Source: Diprion similis (lineage: Eukaryota > Arthropoda > Insecta > Hymenoptera > Diprionidae). Taken from it: 64,000 bases of DNA. Position 1 is the first letter of the stretch; every line of letters begins with the position of its first letter. The stretch is taken from the NCBI RefSeq assembly GCF_021155765.1, contig NC_060112.1, positions 23,710,501 through 23,774,500 of the forward strand, read 5' to 3'. This document shows, piece after piece, positions 1 to 12,000 of this stretch. The notes under the pieces are model-generated. The model was not told where the DNA came from and ran no database searches. It saw nothing but the letters and a program-made list of their open reading frames with translations. Both the position numbers and the translations under genes were made by a program.

Positions 1-2645
1 GGCTGTTCGTCCAGGACATTAATTCCTGTTCCGTGAGGGCGGATCCTTCGATCGCACATAAATGCGGCTGTGGAGTAATCGGTTAATTTTCGAACATCTT
101 AACTTATGGAATCCTAAAGAAGAAACAGCCGCAGCTTGTTACTTTCGACAAACCTACGTGTATAAACATCGCGTAACTCTTGAGAAAAATGAGAAAGAGA
201 GAGAGAGAAAGAAAAATAAACAACAAAATAGTCGTTATGGCCTTCCATGCGTGTAAATGACGACGAGTGCGAGAGTTGTGAGACGGGCGGTGATAATTAT
301 TTGTTAAATAAATTCTCTAATTAGTATTCAAGCCGTATACAAGTAGAAAACGAAGAATTCTCGTGTCTGATTATCGAGAAGAGACAAAACTCGCAAATAT
401 TGGGCGTGATTATTATTGTAGTGAATAATCTTTACGCGGTGCCGGAAAATATGGCGAGGTAGTTACGTGCTAAAAATAAATTTGTCAAATATTATCAAAT
501 ATGTTGATTAAATACAATTGATAACAAGAATTGTTGTTTTCCCAATTCTTTTGTTGAATAAATTAACAGAATTTTTTTTTTTTTTTGCTTCAATTGAATT
601 AAACAAAAATTTCTGTCATCGTAATTGATAAATTCAACAGATTCTTTTTCTGCATTGACTTTTAGAGCAATTTCCTCGATATTTTTATCCCATCCTTTAC
701 TATTACTTTACAAATTTGAAAGCTTTTTTCACTGCGATACGTAATCTAAAGTGAAAATTTAGGGTATATAATTTTACATCAAAAATGGCCGCACTTCAAA
801 CGCGGAATAATTACAGTGGACAGGTAAAGAGGCGTTGAACTTGCATAAAACGCTCAGCTTCGAAAGTATATACATAAAGAGAGAACAAGGGACTTTAGGC
901 TGACCGTGAACCAGCCCTTGAACTTCTTGTTTTCACACTGTAGGTTCCAAGTTCACACAAAAAAAAACAATAACGATTTAAAAATTCTCAGGTATCATGT
1001 TTTGTACATAGAAATATGGAGATTTTTTTATTTATTTTTAACCACTATGACGGATACACTATTACAAATTTTGGAAGTCGAAGCTTGGATTCGTTATCGG
1101 TGATCCAGAAACCCCCCGCCTACTAATTTCTACCCAAATCCAAATGTTTTTACGTTTTCTCCCCACCATATTGAATCCGCCATTTTGCATTTCGCAAATC
1201 TGACTTCAGATTCGCGATCAGCGAGGTAAAAAACCTCACGGTAGCAGTTTTCATTCAAGTCCGCTCATTAATTTTCAAGATAGCATCATTTTTAATTGAT
1301 TTTTTTGAATCTTGTTATTCAAATAATTGAAAAAGTATCGAACCGATCAAAAGGAAAATTTAATCAGTTTTAAGTTTGGAAAAGCAGCGTCGATTGAGAC
1401 CAATATCATTAAAATCCGGTAACTTGTTCTCGAGACATCGTCAGACGAAAAAATTGATCACACACAGACGTTCATCCAAAAATGGTCGGAGGTGATTTTC
1501 TAGATTTTGAAACGTCGAGATCCAGTGAAAGCTCAACTCTTCATTTCCGAGATGATCGCAACAACTTCCTTCTTCTTCTCTGAAGAAGAAGAACAGTGAA
1601 ACGGAAAGTTAAAAAAGTGAGAAAAGTAAAACGATGAAAACAAAGAAAAAGGAAAACAGAGGAAAGAATAATTCCACCCAGCTCGCGTCTTCGAGGAAAC
1701 GGACGTAATTCCTCCCTCATTATTGACTTACGGTTCAAAAGCATACCTAAGGGTGTAATAAAATTTGCGAAATTTGAGCCAAATGGGAAAACATCCCCAA
1801 AATCCCCAATATAATATTATACGTAGGTGGCCCGTATTCGCCGATCCCACCACGAAATATTCCAGCCATTCCCAACTCTGGTACACCCTTGGGTGGATTC
1901 CTCTTCAGGGATTATTTCTCCCCGACAATAAGGCTAAAGACTGCCCAATAAATACGAATCTCAAGGCTCGCTGACCACGGAATAAAAGAAATTCGATAAA
2001 TACTCAAGGGGTTGATTCACTGCCCACCGTTTCTACCCTCCGCACTTGGATGCGAGCAAATCTGAATTCGCAAACTCATCGCTCTCGGCTGTTCGGGCAT
2101 TGACCATCGCATGCGAAGAGAGACGTAAGCGTCAGAATCGTCCGAATAAAGACATGGAGATTTTTTTCTCGTCGAGAAATTTTATCCCGATCCCTGGAAC
2201 GCGTTTCCATCAACGGATCTAGTCTATCAACCGTCCATTTTGCGTCCCTCGGATCATCGACGGTCGTTAACTTTCTTTCACAAAAACAGCTTTTCACCTC
2301 GTCTCATTTTACGACGTTGATCTGCATACGGAGATAATATTTGCCCGCGAAACGACGAAGAAGCGAAGGTGCAAAAAATAGATCACTCGCAGAGGATCTC
2401 GATCGGCGACAAACCGCGTCAGGTTACGTCAAGTTTCAATCCCATGGTTTTAAACGATCGCCAAATTCAGCTGCTCCCGCTACTCGTCAATAATAATGAT
2501 CTATCATTGTTTTACACCCCATTTTTCATCCCTCCGACCCTTCTTTTTTCACCCTAGATCGCGAAAAAAGACTTTAAACTAGCCTCTCTTGCCCTGAGCA
2601 CTTAAGCTCTTGTCAAAAGTTTTCTTTTTTTACCTGTCAAGTTGT

Positions 2646-2659
2646 GGGGGGGGGGGGGG
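2646..2659 (+). repeat. Poly-G tract
   Basis: A run of 14 G, followed after one A by a further G-rich stretch. It is a simple low-complexity tract in non-coding DNA, and its length is likely to vary or be misassembled. Confidence 0.9.
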
Positions 2660-3098
2660 AGGGGGCGGAGAATTTGGAGAGCAGCACTTTGTTAAAAGAA
2701 GGATGACGTTGATATAATTACGACACTACGCTACAGGGGTGAAGAAAAAATATGTACATCGAACGATCGGATGAACCTTCGTTGCACTGACATTACGCAC
2801 ACATGTTAAAGAATGATGATGATGAATAAAAGCCTGCCATGCAATAAGGATAAGGAGGATACTAACGCCCACGTCTGGCTCACACCTTACACCCATGAAC
2901 CGTCCCTCATGACATATTAAAGAAATTTGAATACATAGTAGAGGGAGGAAGTGTCCAAGCTACCCGGTATTCCCCAACTTGTGACACGTTGCAGGCTCCG
3001 TTTACGACGACGAGATGAGGAATTGCCGGAAATTCTGTATGCGAGGGTTACAGAACCTTGTAACTGAATTCGGCTGACTTAGTTAACGGAAGTTGAAA

Positions 3099-3117
3099 GG
3101 GGGGGGGGGGGGGGGGG
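3099..3117 (+). repeat. Poly-G tract
   Basis: A run of 19 G followed by more G-rich sequence to about 3126. It is a simple tract in non-coding DNA that could form a quadruplex; no functional sign is seen. Confidence 0.9.
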
Positions 3118-3304
3118 AGGGGGAGGTCTTCCTCTACAGACAAACACGGACAGACGCTCTGCTCTTGGTTGTTGAAAACTTTATTTAATGTTTATTAAAT
3201 TATAAGAAAACAGTCTTCCGAATTATAAAGCGAGTTGACAGTACCTCGAGGGGAATCGTACGAATCTAACAGATTTTCAACAGGCTTGAAGAGATTTGAA
3301 ATAT

Positions 3305-3440
3305 CGCCATATTTTTTTCTGAAATATCTGTATCTTGAGAATTACACGGTCAATTCTCAGCTGAAAGTATAAAAAATTCAGTGAGTTATGATTTTTTTAT
3401 TAAAATGATCCATTTTTCGGTATTTCATTGTGTCTTGTTT

Positions 3441-3473
<33 letters not shown>

Positions 3474-3672
3474 TCATCTTCAAGAATTCATTTTGCTACA
3501 GATAACTACATCTGCCTTGAAATGTAATAGTTAAAGAACATCCCAGAATTTTTTCCAAGTAATTTGAATCTATATCTCCATTTCTACGCAATGAATTTTC
3601 ATGTGGGGTCTGCAGCGACCCCGGTGCGACACCAGTCTTATAGACAGAAAGTGTGCAGCGTAAGAGTTAATA
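3305..3672 (+). repeat. Dispersed repeat related to 6288-6625
   Basis: The text around 3320-3420 and 3475-3530 matches that around 6430-6625 over about 200 bases with gaps (for example the ATCTGT-TCTTGAGA segment, then AAAATTCAGTGA). It is interrupted by a 31-T run at 3442-3472. It ends near 3672 with GTGTGCAGCGTAAGAGTTAA, which resembles the sequence ending at 8572. It is probably a degraded non-autonomous DNA element; the terminal TTAA hints at a piggyBac-like target but is not proof. Confidence 0.45.
3442..3472 (+). repeat. Poly-T tract
   Basis: An uninterrupted run of 31 T inside the dispersed repeat. It is simple sequence, possibly an old insertion tail. Confidence 0.9.
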
Positions 3673-4801
3673 AAAGGATCCGATCATCGCAGTCTCTCCT
3701 GATAAAATGACTAAAAAGTGTCGATTTTCGGCCATCCAATCACCTTAATCCGACCTCATTCAAGACCTGACGTCACTTAACTCGATGACTATTCACCCCA
3801 AAGGACGCCCCATTACACGCGACCCTGGATTCTCCAATAGATGCTCTTAGGTGTCTGGAAATGAAATTACGTGGAACGTGAATATTGTTCACTGTTCGTC
3901 AATACGCGTTCGGTCAATTGGTTGCATTTCGATTTCGCCAGAGTGGAGTATCAGACCGATTTTCCACGTGAAGATTTTGCGCAAACTCTTGTCAGTTGAG
4001 ACGAAATTTTATGCACTTCGTGTACTCTCATAATCGACTTGACTTTTCTTTGCAATTCTTTGTTCTTTTCACCTAATTTTAGGATAAGATTACTTGCTTG
4101 CACGGTGCTAATCGAGTATTAGATTACCAGGATGAACGGGAAAGCATTACTTGAGTCCTGGAGGATCTTTTGCAATCCAAATCATCGTCTCCAGCGCACG
4201 TACAAGTCTTGGTACTTTGGTATCCAGACATGAATCGAACGGATCAACAAAGGCATGCGCAGAGATAAATAAATATGATAAAATTATGGAAATCAAAAAA
4301 GCATTACAAGTAAGCTAGAAAACATCCAACCCCCAGCTTCGTACATTGAAAACGGCAAGAATTCTCGTGTTGTCCACCGGAAATAACAGCATGATGATTG
4401 AGGCCGACATTGACGAGGGATCGCTCGCTTTTTCGTTCTTGTGTGAAATTCGATCCACTATACAGCATTCGACATTCTTTTCACGTCAATGGTTTCGGCA
4501 TGCTATTAAGTACTCTTTGCTTCATGAACAGTGCGATGATTCTTCCTCGGGACGACGTGAAGCTGCGGTGCAATTTGAACGACAATTGTATAACCTCGTA
4601 AGAATTCGCAAGACCGAAAGTCACACACCTTGGAATAGAGTGCAGCTGACTTGGTTCTCGTGAAGCAACGCCTTTAGCCAACAATCCAAGGTGCAGGCCA
4701 ATGGCTCGTTTATACGTACACACACGCATGTAATGCCGGCTGCGTAATTGCAGGCGACATAGTAACATCGATTTGAGTTCATAGTGGTGAACCGTTGAGA
4801 C

Positions 4802-5056
4802 GGTTCTTTGGTCAATTAAAAGTCCTTAGCTGTATATGAGACTTGGGCGGATTGTTAATGGAAATGAAGTGAATCCTCTTGTTGGATATCAGACCAAAAC
4901 CTATGGACAAAACTTGTTAAAATTATAATAAACTATCATCCAAAATGTTGTCAGAATTGATGAATTTTACTCTCGTGTATTATTCCAACAACTTTAATGC
5001 AAATTATACAATCATCCAAAAGGATGTTAAAATGACTCCGGAGTCACTAAAGAACC
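4802..5056. mobile_element. Short TIR element, copy 1 (MITE-like)
   Basis: The element begins GGTTCTTTGGTCAATTAAAA and ends with GAGTCACTAAAGAACC, whose reverse complement starts GGTTCTTTAGTGACTC, so the two ends form an imperfect inverted repeat. The last 170 bases or so (about 4895-5056) match 10863-11018 closely, and the first 45 bases match 10358-10400. It is about 255 bp and non-coding. It is likely a non-autonomous DNA transposon; the superfamily was not assigned. Confidence 0.6.
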
Positions 5057-6047
5057 GGTAAAAATCTTCCTCAAAACACCGCCAACTCCTCGTTACTTTT
5101 TCGATTCGCATTATTACATAAGTTTATGGTGTTTACAAATAAGCGGGTCCCGCGTTTTCATTTTACAATTTCCAAACGCTTATGATACGCGTATTTTGTC
5201 ATGCGCCATTAAGTGTGATGTAGATGTCGTAGTATATTGAAAAAAATCAATGAGAACATACGTCATGAGAGAATTTTTCAGACTTTCAGAGGCGTTCAGG
5301 AAGCAGAAAGTGGCTCGTATCTCCCTTCGGACAGTTTACGACGCTCTGGAAGTGCTTTTTCGTCAACTATACATTACCTATGTAACGTACATTCCTTGTA
5401 CACTCTTTCCTCCACTACACGGGATAAAATTTCTTCCATGGTCGTTAGTTGTGACACTATTTCATTCGGTTCAAAACTTCTATTCCCAATTTTCTTAGAG
5501 TACCTGTAATTCCACTTTCCGAACAAGTCCAACACACGCACAACCGGGTTCAATACTCAATGAAAGAGCATTATTAATACCCTCAACCGTATAGGTAATC
5601 TTCTTTTTCCTTTGAATCAGTCCTTCCTTCATCGCTTCGTACAGTAATATTACCCACGTTTTCTCATTATTCCATTGGGTTGCTCTCTCTCTCTCTCTCC
5701 CTCTTTATCTGTGCACCGAGTCGACTCATAACTCTGATCCTAGGACGTACGGTTCAATCTTTATCTCATAGAGTGATGAAATAAAACTTTGTATCCAGGA
5801 TGAGGATACGATCGAGGACTCTATTCGTTTATTTTTTTTTATTTTATTATTTCACCACTTGGTACTTGTCAACCACCATGTCCCAAATGTCGAGGACTCT
5901 AGTATCCACCAAAAGCATTTTCGCATGGTACGGTGACCGAATACTAAACCTGAAGCTGAGTCCAAATTCTCGTGCGAATTAAGTAACGCGAAGCTTTTTC
6001 GCTTCGGTTTACAAAAGGGAATAAAAATTTTGTTTTCAATTCCGCAG

Positions 6048-9000
6048 GCTTCTGTCCCAAGCTTTGGGACGGCATCCTCTGTTGGCCGTCCACAGCCCCC
6101 GGCGCTGTGGCAACTCTCGCCTGTCCGGATTACATCGCTGGTTTCAACGACAAGGTGAGTTCTCTTAGTGAGATCTGATAAAATCATCGCGCGAAGTCGC
6201 TCGTCATAGAATCGAAGTTCGATTTATCTCGAACGAGTATAATGTAAACTATAAACGATCGTTTCAATTCAACTTTCCAACCCTTACGGGTCAAAATGAC
6301 CCCAGACATCTAAACTAGTCGGATTTGATCAATGATAAATAATCAAATATCATGAAAATCGTCAATTCATTGATTTTCCAAAAATTCAACCTCGCTCATT
6401 CAAATAAATCCACTTTTTCCATCTAGATTTTTTTCTCAAATATCTGTGTCTTGAGAGTTACGCAATCAATTTTCAGTTCAAAATATTAAAAATTCAGTGA
6501 ATCGTGATTTTTTGAGTAGACTGATTCATTTTCGAGTATTTTGTGGTTTTATTTAAACAGTCTTTTCAACATTAAAAATTTCATTTTCCTAAAGACAACT
6601 AATTTGCTTTGAACCATAAGCCACGGGAGCTTCTCATTTCTCCTCTTCCTGCGCCTCGAGGGTTTTCGTATTTTTTTCTTACGTCCTTTCACACAAATCA
6701 GCTTACTTCATACTTCACGCGTACTGAGTGAAATAAGTAATACATATACTGCGAGTTAATGAGCTCAGGCATGAAGGGCGAAGGAGAGAAGGAACCTCGC
6801 GGTGAATTTTTATAAGTGAATCATTACATAAATTAAGTATCTCTAAAACGTCAATTATTATCTACCACGCATGAAAAGCGGTTTCATCAAGCTGCTTCGT
6901 TCCAGTTTCCTTTCAACTGAACCGTGCCCGAGTAACGTCGGTATAAATTCATTGCGAGGTTTATTCCTCATCCAGTCGATCGACAAAATATGAAGTGAAC
7001 TCGGAGAGATACTTGTTTAAAAAGACAAAAAAAAATTTGTTCGTTTTCTACGTACCAAGTACACTTGGTCAACTACAATCGACGAAAGGCTTTGTTAACT
7101 GCTTAAAAAACTCCAAAGTCATGAAGCAGCAGCGGGAAATGAGTGAACAGAAACCCTCGCCGCTTGACTTTAAGATTCCATTAAGGGTCTTCCTTGGGGG
7201 ATGAATCGCGTGACGTTTAGCCGTCTGCACTACAATATAATCGGTGTTCAGGCATCGCCGTTTTACGTGTGTATATCAGTCTAATCATGAATTGGGAACC
7301 TGAAGTGGCACGCGAGTAGGTACATACCAATTGGTTTGAACTAAATAATATAACTTATCTACAAGGAGACCTAATAATGCGATTGTCAATTAAGATCTTC
7401 GGATAAAAATTAAGTAGCAATCCGTTCTCGTTAAAACTTTCACGCCTGAGAAACAACCCTCCGCCCCCCAAGAGGATCGCAGAAGTTCACAAAGTGTCCA
7501 GCGTCTAGACTGCCTGAGAACTCATAGCGGGAAATCGTTCTCGTTAACCTGATCGAAGCTGAATACTAATTAAACAGATGGCGGACTGCGCCCAGTTAGG
7601 TACGTGGTTATAAACAGTAGACGAGGTCATCGTGCAGGGCTGGGGTTGGTAAGCGGGGAGAAAAAGGTAGGAGGAGGGCAAAGGCGAGGGCGCTGCGTGC
7701 TAATCGGACATGATCTGCTTTCGGGAGCAGTGCGCAACCCTTTACGAGAAAACTAGATCACCCAAAGTCGAGTTGAACATTCGATTACTGACCACCGTCA
7801 AATCGCACCTCGCATTTCGCTATATTACACTGTCACGTAACACCTATTACCGCGGGTTGTTTGTCCTTCATTTATTTTAGGGATAAGCGCCGAGTTAACG
7901 CGCAGGGTTGTTGTCGTCATTGTGATGCTTAATGTCCCTTAACGTTGTACACCTCGAAAACGCGGGGAAGCAAAACTCCTATACCGCTCAAGCGATAAGA
8001 GTGAAACTTGGGCAGTTGATGCCTTATTTTGGCAAGAAGTGGAGCGTCTTTTTAGTTTTTCAAAATTTGGAAAAAATTTTACAGATTGGTTACCACCCAC
8101 AGAAATTGACCAAATTTTCATAGTTGCACGGAATGGATCGAACTATCCGGTATGATGCCACTCGGCGGTGTTGAAACATACATTTTGAGCTCAGTCTCAT
8201 GAGATTTGATGGTGAAATGACGAAATGGCAGCTGATCTGATTTTCGATTACGAAGTACACCGAAATCTCATTTTGGCGACATTTGTTACCGACATTACGC
8301 GCATGCCGGTAATGTATTCGTTTTCGAGGTGCACAACGCGTCTTTATAAGCACCTGTCGCAACCCGGGTCCAAATCATTGCGTAGAAAGGGAAGTATCGA
8401 TTCAAATAACTTGAAGAAATGAAATTTTTGGAAAATTAATAAATTAACGATATTTACGATGTTTCATTATTTATTCATGGATCAAATCATACTACTTTGG
8501 ACGTTTTTTATATGCAATTTATGGTGAACGTGCCGTGGGGTCATTTTGACCCCGGTGTGCAGCGTAAGGGATTTACGTTGTTCGTCCGTTTGTTCACTTA
8601 TTTTTGACTCAGTCGCATTTTGTTTTCTTATTTTTTTATTTCACTTTACAGGAGAACGCCACGCGGTCCTGCATGACCAACGGCAGTTGGTATTGGAACG
8701 TCACAACCAACAGCACATGGAGCAACTACTCGCAGTGCTTTAAGGCACCATTCGTCAAGGTCGTCATGGAGCTGGAAACCCAGAACGCTTCGCTTGTGGT
8801 GAGACTTTCTACTCATTGTATTGTACATAATTTTTTACATTTTTTGGGGAACTTTTTACTCTGTAACATTTGAGGGGAAAACACTCGAAGTATCTAATTG
8901 CATTGACTAAAAAAAGTGAAAATACACTTGAATTGTTTTCCTCATTCTCTGGTACTATCTTTTAGTACTTAAGAAGAACGTCAAGCTTGTATTATTAAAA

Positions 9001-12000
9001 CGACTCTTAAAGCTTACAGCAAAAAATCGATTTTTTCGGATCTCTCGAAGATTACGTAAAATTTCTCATTCAAACCAATTGAACGTTCTTAGCTAGGAAT
9101 TGACAAAGCACTTGCCCAGTATTTTTACTCTCAGTGGTTGCATGCTCTGTTTGTGGGGATCAACTTTAGCCGCAGTATTCACCCTTTGACCTTTAAAGGG
9201 CCAGAGTTTCCCCAAGAGAAGCCAGCAGGCAGCTCGGAAACTCCACCGGGCGTGTTGACTATGTACAGTATACGTCAATCATACCTAGTTACCTCTAAAA
9301 AATATCGAATTTTAAGGGGAAAATATCCGCCCTCTAAAGATTGAACGCGATTCTTGACGTGGTATAATAATTTCAAGAATAAACGCATATCTACGAGGTA
9401 CAACTCGGATACTTTCCCTTGCACAAGACAAGTCGGAGGTTTTTAACGCGCCCTTCAAATTACGCAATACCAATCAATTTCAGCCCTTGAGAAGCGCCGA
9501 GGAAAACTCCAATTAACAACAAATCAGCGTTAAAACTTGCGAATACTCATAATTAAACGATCTGGGTACCGACCCAATTATCCCCGAGTGTAAAGGCTAA
9601 AACTAGACTCGGAGACATTTAATTTCCATTTCCACATTCCGAGTGCGAGAAGAGAGCGGAATAATAGTAGTTTGACAATTAGTTGGGCAAATGTAAATTT
9701 AGGTTCATGTAAACCCTTGGTGGCCTAGTAATCCAGTAGACGATAGACTGCGCGTTCTATTTTGTAGGATATACATTCGTTCATATTATATCCGTATTTA
9801 TAACAAACGGAGAAAGAAAAATTTTAATCAAGCAAGCAAGCTCGAAAAACCTCTGAACCGAATACACATGAGACATGATGAATTACCTTATTAAAGACTG
9901 AAATTGTGTAATGATTTGATATATTGTAACGAATCTCTGGCCAATTAATGAGACGTAACAGCTCGCTCAACGAGAAATTTACATCCACAATCGGAGTATA
10001 ACGTGTATAACTTACATAACTGGAGAATTTGGAAATTCGTCTTGAAAGTTATTCAAGCATGCAGCTTGTATAGATCTGCTACAATTTCGCGCTTATTTAT
10101 CGAAAACTTGTTCCCCGCGTGAATACTTGAACGAAAATCAAACCCTCGCCTCGTCTTCCAGGCTAATTAATCGCCGGACAATTTAATTATTGAAGCTTTA
10201 ATGAAAGCTCTGGAAATGTTCTACCTGCTGCAAACGAAATTCGGTTCGATGCCGTGCGTCCAGACAATAAGGCCGTTTTCAGTTCTCAAAAAGCCTTTGT
10301 GTGTCCAAGACACACTTCCACTGACAACGCTGTGACTGCGTTAAGTGAACTTAATGTGGTTCTTTAGTCGATCCAAAGTCCTTAGCTGTGTTTAAGACTT
10401 GTGGCTAAAAGCAGGGAAACAAACTTTTTGAAAATTGAATTTGTGACATAGCTATTATGGCGGTTTCAAGTTTTTTCAACGGAAATGCTATCGCAACTAT
10501 TTCATAAAATCCATAGACCTTGATGAAAAACGAGAGAACGGTTGATGGAATATAGATCTTTCCAACGACATGTTGAAAAGAAAAAGTTGCCGACCGTTTC
10601 GAAAAGATTTTTAGTGATAAACACGGCGGTGTATAGGTTGAAAATGTCGCTTCCAGAATGCGACGATATGCCGCGGAATTTGAATATTAAGAATCTTATT
10701 TTCACACGACCTGGATTGATTTATTACTAATAATAATAAAACGATAATTAGACTTTCATCTTTGATCGAATAAAATCTATTGTACATCGAGATGTATAAA
10801 AATAATGGAACTATACACTCGCTATTAATTCTATCTGATGACAACGATAGCCAAATGAAAACGTATGGACAAAACTTGAAAAAATTATAATAAACTATCA
10901 TCCAAAATATTGTCAGAATTCATCAAATTTACCATCATGTATTATTCCAACAACTTCAATGTATATTAAACAATTCTCTAAAATGATGTTCTATTGACTC
11001 CAGAGTCACTAAAGAACCACCATAAGTAGACCGCAAATGGTTAGTCTCTCTACTAACCGAAGCAGTACCTTAGCGCCTAAGAAAACACTTGATTATTAGA
11101 ACAGCAAAGGGGAATCATATAACTGCGACTAGACGGTGAATCGAGCATCAGTCCTTATTTTCGCCCCAATTTTATATTCCCAGAGCTACGAAGAGTTACT
11201 TATAAGGTTCTCCAGTTTTTTCAATTCGCAAATCCCTCCAAATCCTATTCGTATTGAATAGAAACTCTTCTTTCACCAAACGGCAATGAGACTTCTGCAA
11301 AGTGCTTTAAGCTCCCTCAATATTAGATATTCAATATTCGCATATTCCAGCTGAAATTAAATTGTGAACGTGCCAGCAAGTAACATCGAAAAATGAAGTT
11401 AGTTTTTCAATCCCCCCCCCCCTTCCCTCCCTATTTTCTATTCATTTTTAAGGAGACCGTCAACCTTATTCCCAAGAAGTGTAATTTCCTTAATGCGTTT
11501 CAGGAACGGAAACCGGCAACACGTTCTGGTAACTTTTCCACGAAAATTTCTACCGCATTATAGCGGAGCTGGTATAATGTGATGACAACGATAACCGTGC
11601 AGTAAGATATCAGATAAAAATAACATTAAGGACAAAACCCCTCGCAATCTGCATCTTCAATTATATATACTCTTATACTGGGAAAAGAATAATAAATGAA
11701 TTTTTGCTGGAGACATTCTGGAATTGTTCGTCCATCGCTAAGTTCCAAATTCCATAAAAATTGTGAAAATTTCAAAGCTTGTGTATCAATAGTTCGCCAA
11801 GATATTTTCAAAACCTCGATATAGGGTTTTACAGGCCCTGCGAACTTAAGGTCGAGTGAAACCAATATTAAATGAGGGCAAAAGGGATGCGGCCGATCGA
11901 GTTTGCATCCGGTGACTAGTAAAATGGCGGAGTCAATATTCATTTCCGACCATGGAGGCGACTGCGGCTATCGGCTTTCGGAATTGGATGGTTTAAGCGA

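Larger units (their letters stand above)
1..6047. other. Non-coding upstream or intronic DNA of the receptor gene
   Basis: No convincing coding exon was found on either strand in this 6-kb stretch. The open frames are short, lack family resemblance and are not flanked by coherent splice sites. It holds homopolymer tracts (G at 2646-2659 and 3099-3117, T at 3442-3472), a CT tract near 5685-5703, a TIR element at 4802-5056 and a dispersed repeat near 3305-3672. The first exon of the receptor at 6048, encoding the signal peptide and first conserved cysteine, should lie here or beyond the left edge, but I could not identify it. Confidence 0.6.

Noticed and set aside
4346-4663. 105-codon plus-strand open frame and overlapping minus-strand frames
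   Set aside because: Several overlapping frames are open on both strands, none has protein-family texture, and the stretch adjoins a TIR element.
11626-11943. 105-codon minus-strand open frame in a receptor intron
   Set aside because: No recognisable domain or supporting splice signals; probably chance.
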